From Elusimicrobiota bacterium (GTDB taxonomy: Bacteria > Elusimicrobiota > Elusimicrobia > UBA1565 > UBA9628): DNA of 64,000 bases. The stretch covers positions 675 to 64,674 of the forward strand of contig JAHFCE010000004.1 of NCBI GenBank assembly GCA_023249675.1. The letters run 5' to 3'. Position 1 is the first letter of the stretch, and every line of letters starts with the position of its first letter. Made by a program: the position numbers and the translations under genes. Of this stretch, positions 1 to 9,187 are shown piece after piece. Below the pieces are notes generated by a model. That model had not been told where the DNA came from, did no database searches, and saw nothing but the letters and a program-made list of their open reading frames with translations.

Positions 1-74
<74 letters not shown>

Positions 75-128
75 CCGAGCTTGGCGGGGGGCCGTTTAGG
101 CTTTCCGGAGAGTATTTAGGAAGAAATT

Positions 129-929
129 ATGAGCGAGCAGCAGACGATTGAAGCGACGGCCGCGAACGACGGAGTCAAAAAGGCTCCCGCGACGTTCCGC
201 GCCATTTTGGGCGAGAAGATCGGCATGACGCAGATATTCCATCCCAAAGATCAGAACCTTTATGGCGTCACTGTGGTGAAGGCCGGTCCGTGCCCCGTTC
301 TTCGGGTGAAGACCGCCGAGTCCCGGGATGGCTACAACGCGGTGCAGCTCGGCTTCGGCACGCGCAAGGACAAGTCCTGCGATAGGTCCGAGATCGGTCA
401 GTTCAAAGCCGCCGGAGCGGCGCCCGCCAAGCATGTGCGCGAGATCCGCGCAGCGAACCTGGCCGGCCTCGAGGTCGGCCAGACCGTCACCGTCGATACC
501 GTGTTCAAGACCGGCGACTACGTTGATGTCCAGGGAATTTGTAAAGGCAAGGGCTTCGCCGGCGTCATGAAGCGCCACAATTTTAAAGGCCTGCCCGCCT
601 CGCACGGCGCGTCGGACAAGCAGCGTTCGCCGGGCTCGCTTGCATCGCGCCGTTCCCTTGGCCGCGTCATGCCGGGCCAGCGCATGGCGGGTCATATGGG
701 CAACGTCACGACCTCGACCATAAAAATTGAAGTTGTCGCCGTTGACGCGGAGAATAACTTGATCTATCTCGCGGGCGCGGTCCCTGGCCCCCGGGGCGGA
801 CTCGTCACGATTTTCGAGACCGTCAAGAACAAGAAGGTTCGCGTCGACACCGTCAAGTCCACGATCAAGAAGGACAAGATGGGCAACATCATCAAGGCCG
901 CCGCCAAGCCCGGCGCCGCGAAGAAATAA
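129..929 (+). CDS. rplC: 50S ribosomal protein L3
   Basis: L3 binds 23S rRNA near the peptidyl-transferase centre. At 266 residues it is longer than the roughly 210 usual in bacteria. About 22 poorly conserved residues precede the L3 fold (which begins near FRAILGEKIGMTQIF) and a Lys/Ala-rich tail ends it. The conserved core GKGFAGVMKRHNFKG and the following SHGASDKQRSPGS segment are present. An AGGAAG ribosome-binding site sits about 5 bases before the ATG. Second gene of the S10 operon, 54 bases after rpsJ. Confidence 0.97.
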   Translation: MSEQQTIEATAANDGVKKAPATFRAILGEKIGMTQIFHPKDQNLYGVTVVKAGPCPVLRVKTAESRDGYNAVQLGFGTRKDKSCDRSEIGQFKAAGAAPAKHVREIRAANLAGLEVGQTVTVDTVFKTGDYVDVQGICKGKGFAGVMKRHNFKGLPASHGASDKQRSPGSLASRRSLGRVMPGQRMAGHMGNVTTSTIKIEVVAVDAENNLIYLAGAVPGPRGGLVTIFETVKNKKVRVDTVKSTIKKDKMGNIIKAAAKPGAAKK

Positions 930-938
930 GGAATCATA

Positions 939-1562
939 ATGGACGCTAAAATCATCGACGTCAACGGCAAAGAAGCCGGTTCCGTGACCCTGGCCGAAAA
1001 CATTTTCGGTCACAAGCCCGAACGGCGGTTTTTGCATGAGTTCGTCACCATCTATCTCGCCAACCAGCGCGCGTGGACCTCGAACACCAAGAGCCGAACC
1101 ACGGTGTCCGGCGGCGGACGCAAGCCGTGGAAGCAGAAGGGCACCGGCCGCGCCCGTTCGGGCTCGATCCGCTCCGGTTTGTGGCGCCACGGCGCGATCA
1201 TCCATGGCCCGCGCATGGGCCGTGGCTCACGCCTCGACTACCCGCGTCAGAAGGCCCGACTCGCTCTTGCGCAGGCTCTTTCGGCCCGCGCGCAGGACGG
1301 CGGACTCATTTGCGTCAAGGATTTTACGTTGAAGGAGCCGAAGACGAAGCTGTTCGCCGCGACCCTCAGCAAGCTGGGTTGCGAAGGAAAGACGTTGATT
1401 GTTTTGGACGCCCCGAACGAGGCCCTAGCTCGCGCCAGCAGGAATATCCCGACCGTGGCAGTCCGCCTTGCGGCGGATATTAATGCCTACGAGGTTCTTT
1501 ACTGCAAGAAGCTTGTGATCACGCAGCCCGCGCTCGAGAAGCTTGGCGCGCGCTGGAATTAG
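939..1562 (+). CDS. rplD: 50S ribosomal protein L4
   Basis: L4 (207 residues, normal length) contributes a loop to the wall of the nascent-peptide exit tunnel. The loop motif GGGRKPWKQKGTGRARSGS is intact near residues 54-72. In enteric bacteria L4 also represses its own operon; no such leader can be judged here because the operon start is outside the window. The gene lies 9 bases after rplC. Confidence 0.97.
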   Translation: MDAKIIDVNGKEAGSVTLAENIFGHKPERRFLHEFVTIYLANQRAWTSNTKSRTTVSGGGRKPWKQKGTGRARSGSIRSGLWRHGAIIHGPRMGRGSRLDYPRQKARLALAQALSARAQDGGLICVKDFTLKEPKTKLFAATLSKLGCEGKTLIVLDAPNEALARASRNIPTVAVRLAADINAYEVLYCKKLVITQPALEKLGARWN

Positions 1563-1573
1563 GGAGTACGACG

Positions 1574-1873
1574 ATGTCCGATAGAGCTCTTCACGAAATC
1601 CTGGTCCGGCCCCTCCTCACCGAGCGCGGCACGGGCATTCAAGAGAAGTTCAACCAGTATCTCTTCGAGGCCGCTCCCGACGCGACGAAGACCGATATTA
1701 AGCGCGCCGTCGAGACGATGTTCAAAGTTGAAGTTGAAAAGATCCGCACGATGGTCGTTCCGGGCAAGTTCCGCCGGTTCGGCCGCGGCGGCGGCATGCG
1801 CCCTGATTGGAAGAAAGCGATCGTGACCGTGACGAAAGGCCAGAAAATAGATTTCTCCACACCGGCCGCCTAG
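1574..1873 (+). CDS. rplW: 50S ribosomal protein L23
   Basis: L23 (99 residues, standard length) lies at the tunnel exit and is the docking site for trigger factor and SRP. The typical start [14 protein letters not shown] and the central [19 protein letters not shown] region are present. An AGGGAG-type site precedes the ATG by a few bases. It lies between rplD and rplB in the standard order. Confidence 0.96.
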   Translation: MSDRALHEILVRPLLTERGTGIQEKFNQYLFEAAPDATKTDIKRAVETMFKVEVEKIRTMVVPGKFRRFGRGGGMRPDWKKAIVTVTKGQKIDFSTPAA

Positions 1874-1881
1874 AGGACACC

Positions 1882-2730
1882 ATGGCTATTAAATCCTACA
1901 AGCCTTATACCCCGTCCCGCCGCGGAATGACGTCTCAGGATTATTCAGACATTACCACGAACGTTCCTGAGAAGAGTCTTGTTTCTCCATTGACCCGCAA
2001 GGGCGGCCGCAACAATACGGGCATGATCATGGTCCGCCATCAAGGCGGCGGCCATAAGCGCGCGTTCCGAGCGATCGACTTCAAACGTTTCGATAAGGCC
2101 GGCATCCCGGGCAAGGTCGTTTCAATCGAGTACGATCCGAACCGCTCGGCTCGCATCTGCCTCGTGAACTACGCGGACGGTGAGAAGCGCTACATCGTGC
2201 AGCCCGCCGGCATGAAGGTTGGCGACGCCGTGATGAGCGGCCCCGAAGCGGAGATCAAGTTGGGCAACGCGCTGCCTCTCATTAAGATTCCCGAAGGTAC
2301 CTTCATCCATTGTGTGGAGTTGAACCCCGGCAAGGGCGCGCAGATGATGCGCTCGGCCGGGACTCAGGCCCAGCTGATGGCAAAGGACGGCGGCTACGCA
2401 CAGATTAAGATGCCGTCGGGCGAAGTCCGCATGGTGCCCGACACCTGCTACGCGACCATCGGTCAGGTCGGCAACTTCGAGCACAACACGATCACGCTCG
2501 GCAAGGCCGGCCGCAACCGCCACCTCGGCATCCGCCCGACCGTCCGCGGCGGCGCCATGAACGCGACCGATCATCCGCTCGGCGGCGGCCGTGGCAAGTC
2601 TAAAGGGAACAACCACCCGCGTTCTCCCTGGAACCAGCTTTCAAAGGGCTTCAAGACCCGGAACAAAAAGAAGGTCTGGGGCTGGATGATTGTCTCCGAC
2701 CGGCGCCGCTCGGCGCAGCACGCGGGGTAA
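1882..2730 (+). CDS. rplB: 50S ribosomal protein L2
   Basis: L2 (282 residues) is needed for subunit association and peptidyl-transferase activity. The ATG at 1882 gives the standard [14 protein letters not shown] start; the reading frame is open further upstream into rplW, but that part is not L2. The conserved C-terminal region [17 protein letters not shown] keeps the functionally important histidine. The end is slightly longer than usual, with [13 protein letters not shown]. Gene order and close spacing fit the S10 operon. Confidence 0.97.
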   Translation: MAIKSYKPYTPSRRGMTSQDYSDITTNVPEKSLVSPLTRKGGRNNTGMIMVRHQGGGHKRAFRAIDFKRFDKAGIPGKVVSIEYDPNRSARICLVNYADGEKRYIVQPAGMKVGDAVMSGPEAEIKLGNALPLIKIPEGTFIHCVELNPGKGAQMMRSAGTQAQLMAKDGGYAQIKMPSGEVRMVPDTCYATIGQVGNFEHNTITLGKAGRNRHLGIRPTVRGGAMNATDHPLGGGRGKSKGNNHPRSPWNQLSKGFKTRNKKKVWGWMIVSDRRRSAQHAG

Positions 2731-2739
2731 AGAGGAACC

Positions 2740-3024
2740 ATGAGCCGATCCACCAAAAAAGGGCCTTACGTCGAAGCGAGCCTTCTCAAGAAGGTTCAGA
2801 AGCAGAATACGGCTGGTGAAAAAAAGCCGATCAAGACTTGGGCGCGCCGCTGCACGATTACCCCCGAGTTCGTCGGGCACACTTTTTCAGTCCACAACGG
2901 ACGGAAATTTTTACCTGTTTACATCAATGAGCAAATGGTCGGCCACAAGCTCGGTGAATTCTCATTCACCCGCTTCTTTAAGAATCACGGCGGGACGCAC
3001 AAGGACGCGGACGCGAAAACCTAA
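2740..3024 (+). CDS. rpsS: 30S ribosomal protein S19
   Basis: S19 (94 residues, usual length) is a 30S head protein that contacts S13 and the A-site tRNA. The family start [17 protein letters not shown] and the [23 protein letters not shown] block are clear. An AGAGGA site lies 5 bases before the ATG. Encoded 9 bases after rplB. Confidence 0.97.
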   Translation: MSRSTKKGPYVEASLLKKVQKQNTAGEKKPIKTWARRCTITPEFVGHTFSVHNGRKFLPVYINEQMVGHKLGEFSFTRFFKNHGGTHKDADAKT

Positions 3025-3041
3025 CGGTAAAGAGAAATAAC

Positions 3042-3413
3042 ATGGAAGCAACAGCTCACTCTCGGTTTCAGCGATACGGAACGCGCAAGGTCGGCCAGGT
3101 CCTTAAGGAAATTCGCGGCAAGTCCGTTCTCGAGGCCGAGCGGATTCTTCCGATGATGCCCCGCATCTGCTCGACAATGGTCGGCAAGGCCGTCCGTTCC
3201 GCTGCGGCGAACTTGGTTCATCTCGCGGCCAAGAGTGGCCACTCGGTCAACCCCGATAGCGTCTATATCAAGTCCTGCTGGTCCACGATGGGCCCGATGG
3301 GCAATATGAAGCGCATGCTGCCCGCTCCGCAGGGCCGCTCCTACACTTTCAAAAGAAAAGTCTGCCACTTGACCGTCATCGTCAGCGATGAGCGCGTCGC
3401 AAAAGGAAAGTAA
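3042..3413 (+). CDS. rplV: 50S ribosomal protein L22
   Basis: L22 (123 residues) lines the exit tunnel with a beta-hairpin. The early VGQVLKEIRGKSVLEAERIL segment and the C-terminal hairpin region, including MLPAPQGRSYTFKRK, match the family; the length is slightly above the roughly 110 of E. coli. It stands between rpsS and rpsC in the standard order. Confidence 0.96.
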   Translation: MEATAHSRFQRYGTRKVGQVLKEIRGKSVLEAERILPMMPRICSTMVGKAVRSAAANLVHLAAKSGHSVNPDSVYIKSCWSTMGPMGNMKRMLPAPQGRSYTFKRKVCHLTVIVSDERVAKGK

Positions 3414-3419
3414 TTTACC

Positions 3420-4166
3420 ATGGGCAATAAGATCCATCCGAACGCGCTCCGCCTCGGCTACATCCACGACTGGCAGTCCAAGTGGTTCTCCACGAAGGAC
3501 GCCCCCGCTCTTATCGGCGAGGACTTCAAGATCCGAAACCTCGTCCGCAAGGCTTTCCCCGCCGCCGCGGTCAGTTGGGTCGGCATCGAGCGCGCCGGCT
3601 CCTACCTGCGCGTCAACATCCACACGGCCCGCCCGGGCGTTGTGATCGGGAAAAAAGGAGCCGACATCGAAGCTCTGAGGAAAAACGTCGAGGCCATGAC
3701 CTCCCGCAAGACGTATGTCAACGTCATGGAAATCAAGGACCCGGAGCTCGACAGCCGCCTCGTCGCGGACTCGATCGCGGTCCAGCTCGAGAAGCGCATC
3801 GCCCACCGGCGCGCCATGCGCCGCGCGATGGAACGCACGATTCAGTCCGGCGCTCTTGGTATTAAGGTCATGATCTCGGGCCGCGTCAATGGCGCCGAGA
3901 TTTCGCGCCGCGAGTGGCAGCGTGAAGGCCGCGTTCCTCTGCACACTTTCGCCGCCGACGTCGACTACGGCACGGCCGAAGCCATGACGCACGCCGGCCT
4001 GATTGGCGTCAAGGTTTGGATTTTCAAGAAGCAGCACTTTGTAAAGTCACTTAAGGAGCTGCAGATGATGGCCAAGAAAGAGGCGGCGCTCGTTGCGGCC
4101 GCGATGTCCATCGAAAGCGGCGAGACGCCGTCCGCGCCCGCGCCGGCGCCCGAGGGGGGGAGATAA
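3420..4166 (+). CDS. rpsC: 30S ribosomal protein S3
   Basis: S3 (248 residues) is at the mRNA entry channel. The [14 protein letters not shown] start, the type II KH domain with its GVVIGKKG motif near residues 73-80, and the C-terminal [15 protein letters not shown] motif are all visible. The last 25 residues are an Ala/Pro/Gly-rich tail. It ends 1 base before the rplP start codon. Confidence 0.97.
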   Translation: MGNKIHPNALRLGYIHDWQSKWFSTKDAPALIGEDFKIRNLVRKAFPAAAVSWVGIERAGSYLRVNIHTARPGVVIGKKGADIEALRKNVEAMTSRKTYVNVMEIKDPELDSRLVADSIAVQLEKRIAHRRAMRRAMERTIQSGALGIKVMISGRVNGAEISRREWQREGRVPLHTFAADVDYGTAEAMTHAGLIGVKVWIFKKQHFVKSLKELQMMAKKEAALVAAAMSIESGETPSAPAPAPEGGR

Positions 4167-4167
4167 A

Positions 4168-4584
4168 ATGCTGATGCCCAAGCGCGTTAAGTATCGCAAG
4201 CCCCACTCTCATCCCCGCATCAAGGGACCGGCGAAGCGGGGCGTCAGCCTTGCGTTCGGCGAGTTCGGTCTCAAGGCGCTCGAGCCTAAGTGGGTGACCG
4301 CTCGCCAGATCGAGGCGAGTCGCGTGACTATCGGCCGCCACCTCAAGAAAGGCGGCAAGCTTTGGGTCCGCATTTTCCCCGATAAGGCCATCACCAAGCA
4401 CCCGGCCGAAACACGCATGGGCAAGGGCAAAGGCGCTCCGGATCATTGGGCCGCCGTCGTGCGGCCGGGCCGCATGCTTTTCGAGGTCGGCGGCTTGACT
4501 CTCGATGAGGCTAAGAAGGCACTCAAGATGGCCTCCTACAAGCTTCCGATCCTCACCAAGTTCGTCGTTCGCGAGCACATCTAA
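4168..4584 (+). CDS. rplP: 50S ribosomal protein L16
   Basis: L16 (138 residues) helps position tRNA in the A and P sites. The ATG at 4168 gives the normal [16 protein letters not shown] start; the frame remains open upstream inside rpsC but carries no L16 sequence. The conserved [20 protein letters not shown] and [16 protein letters not shown] motifs are intact. The G-run at 4155-4161 just before the start can act as ribosome-binding site. Confidence 0.96.
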   Translation: MLMPKRVKYRKPHSHPRIKGPAKRGVSLAFGEFGLKALEPKWVTARQIEASRVTIGRHLKKGGKLWVRIFPDKAITKHPAETRMGKGKGAPDHWAAVVRPGRMLFEVGGLTLDEAKKALKMASYKLPILTKFVVREHI

Positions 4585-4591
4585 AAAATAT

Positions 4592-4807
4592 ATGGCCGAC
4601 AAGAAGACGAAGACTGCGACGCAAGACAAGACCGTCTTAAGCCCGACGGAGCTGATGAGCGGACTACGGGCCGCGCTCGAAAAGCGCGCGAAGCTCACGT
4701 TTCAGCACAACGTCGCCCCGCTCAAGAATCCGATGGAACTGCGCCATCTCCGCCGCGAGATCGCGCGCTTCAAGACTCTGATGTCGAGTCAGGAGGCCGT
4801 GAAGTGA
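4592..4807 (+). CDS. rpmC: 50S ribosomal protein L29
   Basis: L29 is a small helical-hairpin protein at the tunnel exit. The 71-residue product has about 15 extra Lys/Thr-rich residues, then the L29 core beginning LSPTELMSGLRAALEKRAKL and ending with NPMELRHLRREIARFKTLM. The start at 4592 lies 7 bases after rplP; no strong Shine-Dalgarno sequence is visible, so translation may be coupled. Confidence 0.9.
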   Translation: MADKKTKTATQDKTVLSPTELMSGLRAALEKRAKLTFQHNVAPLKNPMELRHLRREIARFKTLMSSQEAVK

Positions 4808-5124
4808 TGAAAACCGCCGCCGCTCCAAGTGCTTCCGCCGAGACGCTCGACCGTGGTGGCCGGAAGTCCCTCGAAGGAGTCGTCGTGTCCGACAGGATGA
4901 ACAAGACCCGCGTTGTCCGCGTGTCCCGTTCCGTCCGACACCCCTTTTACGAGAAGATCATGAAGAAGTCCAAGAAGTTCCACGCCCACGATGAGAACAA
5001 CGAGGCTCGCGAGGGCGACGTCGTGGAGATTGCCAGCACCCGGCCGCTGTCCAAACTGAAGCGCTGGCGCATCGTTCGCGTGGTCAAGGCCGCTCCGAAG
5101 ATTTCGGCGGAGGCCGTTAAATGA
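4807..5124 (+). CDS. rpsQ: 30S ribosomal protein S17
   Basis: S17 (105 residues) is a primary 16S rRNA binder with an OB fold. The core starts at [16 protein letters not shown] and contains [27 protein letters not shown]. About 20 residues of Ala/Ser-rich sequence precede the core. The chosen ATG at 4807 overlaps the rpmC stop (TGATG); a GTG at 4804 in the same frame is an alternative. Confidence 0.95.
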   Translation: MKTAAAPSASAETLDRGGRKSLEGVVVSDRMNKTRVVRVSRSVRHPFYEKIMKKSKKFHAHDENNEAREGDVVEIASTRPLSKLKRWRIVRVVKAAPKISAEAVK

Positions 5125-5489
5125 TCCAGCTTCGCACGATGGTCAACGTCGCCGACAATTCCGGCGCTCGCCGTCTGCAGTGCTTCCACGTGATGGGCGG
5201 CTCGTACCGCCGTTACGCGTCGCTGGGAGACATCATCGTTTGCTCCGTTGTGGACGCTCTTCCGAACGGCGCGATCAAAAAAGGGACGGTCGTCAAGGCG
5301 GTCGTGGTGCGCGTCAAGCGCAACCTGCGCCGCGCCGACGGCTCCCATGTCTCTTTTGACGACAACGCCGCGTGCTTGATCGACGATAAGAACGAGCCGA
5401 AGGGCACCCGAGTCTTTGGACCTGTGGCGCGCGAATTGCGCGACAAGGAGTTCCTGAAGATCGTGTCGCTCGCCCCGGAGGTCGTTTGA
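5121..5489 (+). CDS. rplN: 50S ribosomal protein L14
   Basis: L14 (122 residues, normal length) sits at the subunit interface. It has the [17 protein letters not shown] start and the [20 protein letters not shown] and [26 protein letters not shown] blocks. Its start codon overlaps the rpsQ stop as ATGA, which indicates translational coupling. Confidence 0.98.
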   Translation: MIQLRTMVNVADNSGARRLQCFHVMGGSYRRYASLGDIIVCSVVDALPNGAIKKGTVVKAVVVRVKRNLRRADGSHVSFDDNAACLIDDKNEPKGTRVFGPVARELRDKEFLKIVSLAPEVV

Positions 5490-5490
5490 C

Positions 5491-5817
5491 ATGAAGTTTA
5501 AGATCAAGAAGAAGGACAAAGTCGTCGTGATCTCCGGTAAGGAAAAGGGCAAGACCGGAGAGGTGATCGAACTCATTGCCGGCGACGCATTCACGCCAAC
5601 CCGCGTGCTGATCGCCAAAGTCAACATGGTGACCAAGCATAAGAAGCCCACGCAGACCGACCCCGGCGGCATCACGAAGATCGAAGCGCCGCTGTCTTTG
5701 AGCAACGTCATGCTCGTCGATCCGAAGACCAACAAACCCACGCGCGTGCGCATCAAGACCGCCGCCAACGGCGATAAGTCCCGCGTGGCGATCAAGTCCG
5801 GCGAGATCATCGCCTAG
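5491..5817 (+). CDS. rplX: 50S ribosomal protein L24
   Basis: L24 (108 residues) initiates assembly of the 50S subunit. The KOW motif is seen in [18 protein letters not shown] at residues 8-25, followed by the expected [18 protein letters not shown] segment. The gene begins 1 base after the rplN stop. Confidence 0.96.
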   Translation: MKFKIKKKDKVVVISGKEKGKTGEVIELIAGDAFTPTRVLIAKVNMVTKHKKPTQTDPGGITKIEAPLSLSNVMLVDPKTNKPTRVRIKTAANGDKSRVAIKSGEIIA

Positions 5818-5824
5818 TTTAGGT

Positions 5825-5829
5825 AAGGA
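5825..5829 (+). promoter_or_regulatory. Ribosome-binding site fixing the long form of L5
   Basis: AAGGA lies 3 bases before the ATG at 5833. It supports the upstream start, and hence the extra N-terminal segment of L5, over internal methionines nearer the conserved core. Confidence 0.6.
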
Positions 5830-5832
5830 ATC

Positions 5833-6555
5833 ATGGCTGAAAAAACTCAACAAGACGAAAAAGCGAAAGCGACCGCGCACAAGGCCGCTCAGGCCGCCAA
5901 GAAGGCGGGCCTCGAGAAGCAGGCTGCCTCCAAGGCCGGTCCGGCGTTCGAGCTAAACCAGGACGGCCGCGAGACCGCGCATCCGACGCCTCGCCTCAAG
6001 ACCCATTATCGCGAGAACGTGATTCCGGCGTTCATGGGCAAGCATGGCATGACGAATCCCCATGAGGTCCCGATCCTGCGCAAAATCGTGCTCAACATCG
6101 GCGTTTCCGAGGCTCGCGACAACGTCCAAATGCTGGACTCGGCCCGCGAAGAACTCGCGTTGATCACTGGTCAGTGGCCGCAGGTCCGCAAAGCCACGAA
6201 GTCGATCTCCAACTTTAAGCTGCGCCAGGGCATGCCGATCGGCGTGCGCGTCACTCTGCGCGGCGACCGGATGTGGGAGTTCCTAGACAGGCTTATCGCG
6301 GTCTCCATTCCCCGCATTCGAGACTTTCGCGGCCTCGAACCCAGAGGCTTCGATGGTTCCGGCAACTTCAACCTCGGCTTAAAAGAACAGTTGATTTTTC
6401 CCGAGATCAAGGCCGAACGTGTTCCTGCGCAGCGCGGCATGAACATTTCGTTCGTCATCGGCGGCGGGAAGGACGATCTCAGTCTCGAGCTCCTTAAAGA
6501 GCTCGGGATGCCGTTTAAGACGCCGGATCAAGCTGCGAACCCGGGGAGAAACTAA
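5833..6555 (+). CDS. rplE: 50S ribosomal protein L5 with N-terminal extension
   Basis: L5 binds 5S rRNA in the central protuberance. At 240 residues it is about 60 longer than typical L5 (near 180). The first 55 or so residues are Lys/Ala/Gln-rich and probably disordered or helical; the L5 fold starts near LKTHYRENVIPAFM. Core motifs KIVLNIGVSEA, SISNFKLRQGMPIG and VTLRGDRMWEFLDRL are intact. A good ribosome-binding site supports this start. The C-terminus is close to the family norm. Confidence 0.96.
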   Translation: MAEKTQQDEKAKATAHKAAQAAKKAGLEKQAASKAGPAFELNQDGRETAHPTPRLKTHYRENVIPAFMGKHGMTNPHEVPILRKIVLNIGVSEARDNVQMLDSAREELALITGQWPQVRKATKSISNFKLRQGMPIGVRVTLRGDRMWEFLDRLIAVSIPRIRDFRGLEPRGFDGSGNFNLGLKEQLIFPEIKAERVPAQRGMNISFVIGGGKDDLSLELLKELGMPFKTPDQAANPGRN

Positions 6556-6558
6556 CTT

Positions 6559-6744
6559 ATGGCCACCACCGCATGGCGCGCCAAGATGACCAAGACGCCC
6601 AAATTCTCCACGCGGCATCGCAACCGCTGCCAAATCTGCGGCCGTCCTCGTGCATTCTACCGCGACTTCGGCCTGTGCCGCATGTGCTTTCGGAAGATGG
6701 CCCATCAGGGACTGCTTCCGGGCATCAAGAAATCCTCATGGTAA
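6559..6744 (+). CDS. rpsN: 30S ribosomal protein S14, zinc-binding (type Z)
   Basis: The 61-residue product is the short, zinc-binding form of S14. Two CxxC pairs (CQIC and CRMC, residues 24-27 and 40-43) form the ribbon, and the ending [16 protein letters not shown] is typical of type Z. It lies 3 bases after rplE. Confidence 0.97.
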   Translation: MATTAWRAKMTKTPKFSTRHRNRCQICGRPRAFYRDFGLCRMCFRKMAHQGLLPGIKKSSW

Positions 6745-6751
6745 GGTAATC

Positions 6752-7147
6752 ATGGACCCCATCGCCGACCTGCTCACCCGCATTCGCAATTCCAATATCC
6801 GACAGAAGGACCGCGTCGATGTCCCCTTGTCGAAGATGAAGATGGAAGTCGTTCGCGTCCTGAAGGAGGAGGGTTTTATTGCCAACTTCAAGACGCTGTA
6901 CAACGGCACCAATAAGCGCGGTACGATCCGTGTGTTTTTGAAATACTCTCCGACCAAGGAAGCCGTCATTCGCGGGATCAAGCGCGTGTCGAAGCCCGGT
7001 CTGCGCATTTATCGTCCGCACGATGATATCCCGCGTTCGCGCGGCGGATTTTCGGTCACGATCATGTCCACGTCTCAAGGCGTCATGACCGACGCCGCGG
7101 CGAAGGAAAAGAAGGTCGGCGGCGAAGTTCTCTGCCAGGTGTGGTGA
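6752..7147 (+). CDS. rpsH: 30S ribosomal protein S8
   Basis: S8 (131 residues, normal) binds the central domain of 16S rRNA. It begins MDPIADLLTRIRNSN and ends with the conserved STSQGVMTDAAAKEKKVGGE region. The ATG at 6752 is preceded by a TAAGG site. The same frame is open further upstream, but that stretch overlaps rpsN and is not S8. Confidence 0.97.
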   Translation: MDPIADLLTRIRNSNIRQKDRVDVPLSKMKMEVVRVLKEEGFIANFKTLYNGTNKRGTIRVFLKYSPTKEAVIRGIKRVSKPGLRIYRPHDDIPRSRGGFSVTIMSTSQGVMTDAAAKEKKVGGEVLCQVW

Positions 7148-7153
7148 TCTAAC

Positions 7154-7726
7154 ATGTCCCGAATTGGAAAGCAGCCCGTCGTCATTCCCAACGGCGTCCA
7201 GCTCAAGCTGGAAGGAAATCTTGTCACCGCCAAGGGGCCCAAGGGGGAGCTCAAAGAGGCCCTGCATCCCTACGTCAAGGCCGAGATCAAGGGCGGAGCC
7301 GTCGTCCTGTCCGCCGACATCTCGGTCGCCCGCGACGCTTCCGCGATCTGGGGCATGACCCGTGCCCGCCTGAACAATCTCGTCCAGGGGGTGGCCGTCG
7401 GCTATTCAAAGATTCTCGAGATCCACGGCCTCGGTTTCCGCGCTGAAATCGCGGGCCAGAAGCTCACCCTCGCGCTGGGCAAGTCGCATCCGGTCGTGTT
7501 CGAAGCGCCTAAGGGAGTGACGATCGTGGTCGACGCGAAGAAGACTCTGCTCACCGTGTCCGGGATCAGTAAGGACGCGGTCGGCGCTGCCGCCGCGGAT
7601 ATCCGCGAGTTGCGCAAACCCGAGCCCTACAAAGGTACGGGCATCCGTTATCAGGGCGAATACGTCCGCAAGAAGGCGGGCAAGACCGCGGCCGGCGCCA
7701 GCGCCGGAGCGGGAGGCAAGAAGTAA
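7154..7726 (+). CDS. rplF: 50S ribosomal protein L6
   Basis: L6 (190 residues) lies near the GTPase-associated centre. The MSRIGKQPVVIPNGV start and the C-terminal signature RKPEPYKGTGIRYQGEYVRKKAGK are present. An extra Ala/Gly-rich tail of about a dozen residues ends the protein. It abuts rplR with no spacer. Confidence 0.97.
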   Translation: MSRIGKQPVVIPNGVQLKLEGNLVTAKGPKGELKEALHPYVKAEIKGGAVVLSADISVARDASAIWGMTRARLNNLVQGVAVGYSKILEIHGLGFRAEIAGQKLTLALGKSHPVVFEAPKGVTIVVDAKKTLLTVSGISKDAVGAAAADIRELRKPEPYKGTGIRYQGEYVRKKAGKTAAGASAGAGGKK

Positions 7727-8089
7727 ATGAAGAACAAATGGGTTCGGGCCGAATTTAGAAAAACGGCAACACGCAAACGCCTGTTCGAGCACCGCGGCGA
7801 GCGGCCGCGCCTGACGGTGCACCGCAGCCTCAAGTACATCTACGCCCAGGTCATTGACGACAACAAGGGCGTCACCTTGGCCGCGGCGTCCTCGCTCGAC
7901 AAAGACCTGCGCAAGGCGATGAAGTCGCATCAGAGTCTTGAAGCGGCGAAGAAGGTGGGCGAGAGCATCGCCGTGAAGGCGGTGAAGGCCGGCATCAAGA
8001 AGGTCATGTTCGACCGGGGCGCATACATCTATCACGGCCGCGTCAAGGCCTTGGCCGACGCCGCGCGCGCCGGCGGACTCGAGTTTTAA
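7727..8089 (+). CDS. rplR: 50S ribosomal protein L18
   Basis: L18 (120 residues, normal) binds 5S rRNA with L5. The [20 protein letters not shown] motif and the C-terminal [20 protein letters not shown] signature are intact. The ATG follows the rplF stop directly. Confidence 0.97.
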   Translation: MKNKWVRAEFRKTATRKRLFEHRGERPRLTVHRSLKYIYAQVIDDNKGVTLAAASSLDKDLRKAMKSHQSLEAAKKVGESIAVKAVKAGIKKVMFDRGAYIYHGRVKALADAARAGGLEF

Positions 8090-8104
8090 TATGGAGATTT
8101 TCTC

Positions 8105-8695
8105 ATGAGCACTGAAACGACGGTCGTCCCCACACAGCCCCTCGTGCCAGCGGCCGTTGAACGGCCCGAGCGCGGCGGCGAGCGCGGACGCGGCGGTCCC
8201 CGGGGCCCGCGCCGGCGCGACAACCCCCGTGAAGAGGGGGGATTCAAGGAAACCGTCGTTACGATCAACCGAGTGGCCAAGGTCGTCAAAGGAGGCAAGC
8301 GCTTCTCTTTCTCCGCGCTCGTTGTCGTCGGCGACTCGGCCGGCCAGGTCGGCTACGGCATGGGCAAGGCCAAGGACGTGCAGGCCGCCATCCTGAAGGG
8401 CAACGCGCACGCGCGCAAGGCCCTTGTCAAATTCCCGATCGTGCCCGAAGGCACTATCCCTCATGAAATCGTCGCGAAGTTTGGCTCCGCCAAGGTCTGG
8501 ATGAAGCCGGCGACTCCCGGGACCGGCGTCATCGCCGGCGGCGGCGTGCGTGCGGTCCTCGAGGCCGCCGGCGTCAAGAATATCCTCACCAAGAGCCTCG
8601 GCTCATCGAACGCCTTCAACATGGTCGGCGCGACATTCGAGGCTCTTAAGCTCCTTCGCACGAAGGAAGACATCATCAAGCTCCGCGGAAAATAA
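8105..8695 (+). CDS. rpsE: 30S ribosomal protein S5 with Arg/Gly-rich N-terminus
   Basis: S5 (196 residues) takes part in mRNA unwinding and decoding accuracy. The S5 fold begins near [18 protein letters not shown], and the [20 protein letters not shown] region follows as expected. About 43 residues precede the core; they include Arg/Gly-rich, RGG-like sequence ([18 protein letters not shown]). Typical S5 is about 165 residues. It ends 1 base before rplO: the rpmD gene that normally intervenes is absent. Confidence 0.96.
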   Translation: MSTETTVVPTQPLVPAAVERPERGGERGRGGPRGPRRRDNPREEGGFKETVVTINRVAKVVKGGKRFSFSALVVVGDSAGQVGYGMGKAKDVQAAILKGNAHARKALVKFPIVPEGTIPHEIVAKFGSAKVWMKPATPGTGVIAGGGVRAVLEAAGVKNILTKSLGSSNAFNMVGATFEALKLLRTKEDIIKLRGK

Positions 8696-8696
8696 A

Positions 8697-9185
8697 GTGG
8701 CCAAAATCCAAGCGCCTGTCCAAACAATTTCTCTCTCCAACCTCGAGCCCGTCCCCGGCTCGCGCCGTCGCCCGGTTCGTCTCGGCATGGGCGAAGGTTC
8801 CGGCACCGGTCAGACCGCGACGCGCGGTCAGAAGGGCCAGCGTTCCCGCTCGGGCGACGGCAAGCTCGTCGGGTTCGAGGGAGGCCAGACGCCGCTCATC
8901 CGCCGCATTCCGAAGCGCGGCTTCACCAACGGTTTGTTTAAGACCGTCTACCAGGTGATCGACCTCGGCACGCTCGACCGGGTATTCAAGAATAAGGCCG
9001 AGATTACGATCGAAGACCTGCGCATCCACAACCTCATCAAGGGCCGCAAGCCCGTCAAGATCCTTGCCGACGGCGAGCTCAAGCGCGCCATCAAGGTCAG
9101 CGCTCACGGATTCTCCGCGAGCGCCAAGGAAAAAATCGAAAAGGCCGGCGGGAAGGTCGAGATCGTGAAGGCGGCGAAGGCCTAA
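8697..9185 (+). CDS. rplO: 50S ribosomal protein L15
   Basis: L15 (162 residues) is a late-assembly 50S protein. The start is a GTG at 8697, directly after the rpsE stop, and gives VAKIQAPVQTISLSNLEPVPG. The glycine-rich signature RLGMGEGSGTGQTATRGQKG replaces the more common HKGQ ending with QKGQ. The C-terminal HGFSASAKEKIEKAGG is typical. Confidence 0.94.
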   Translation: MAKIQAPVQTISLSNLEPVPGSRRRPVRLGMGEGSGTGQTATRGQKGQRSRSGDGKLVGFEGGQTPLIRRIPKRGFTNGLFKTVYQVIDLGTLDRVFKNKAEITIEDLRIHNLIKGRKPVKILADGELKRAIKVSAHGFSASAKEKIEKAGGKVEIVKAAKA

Positions 9186-9187
9186 AG

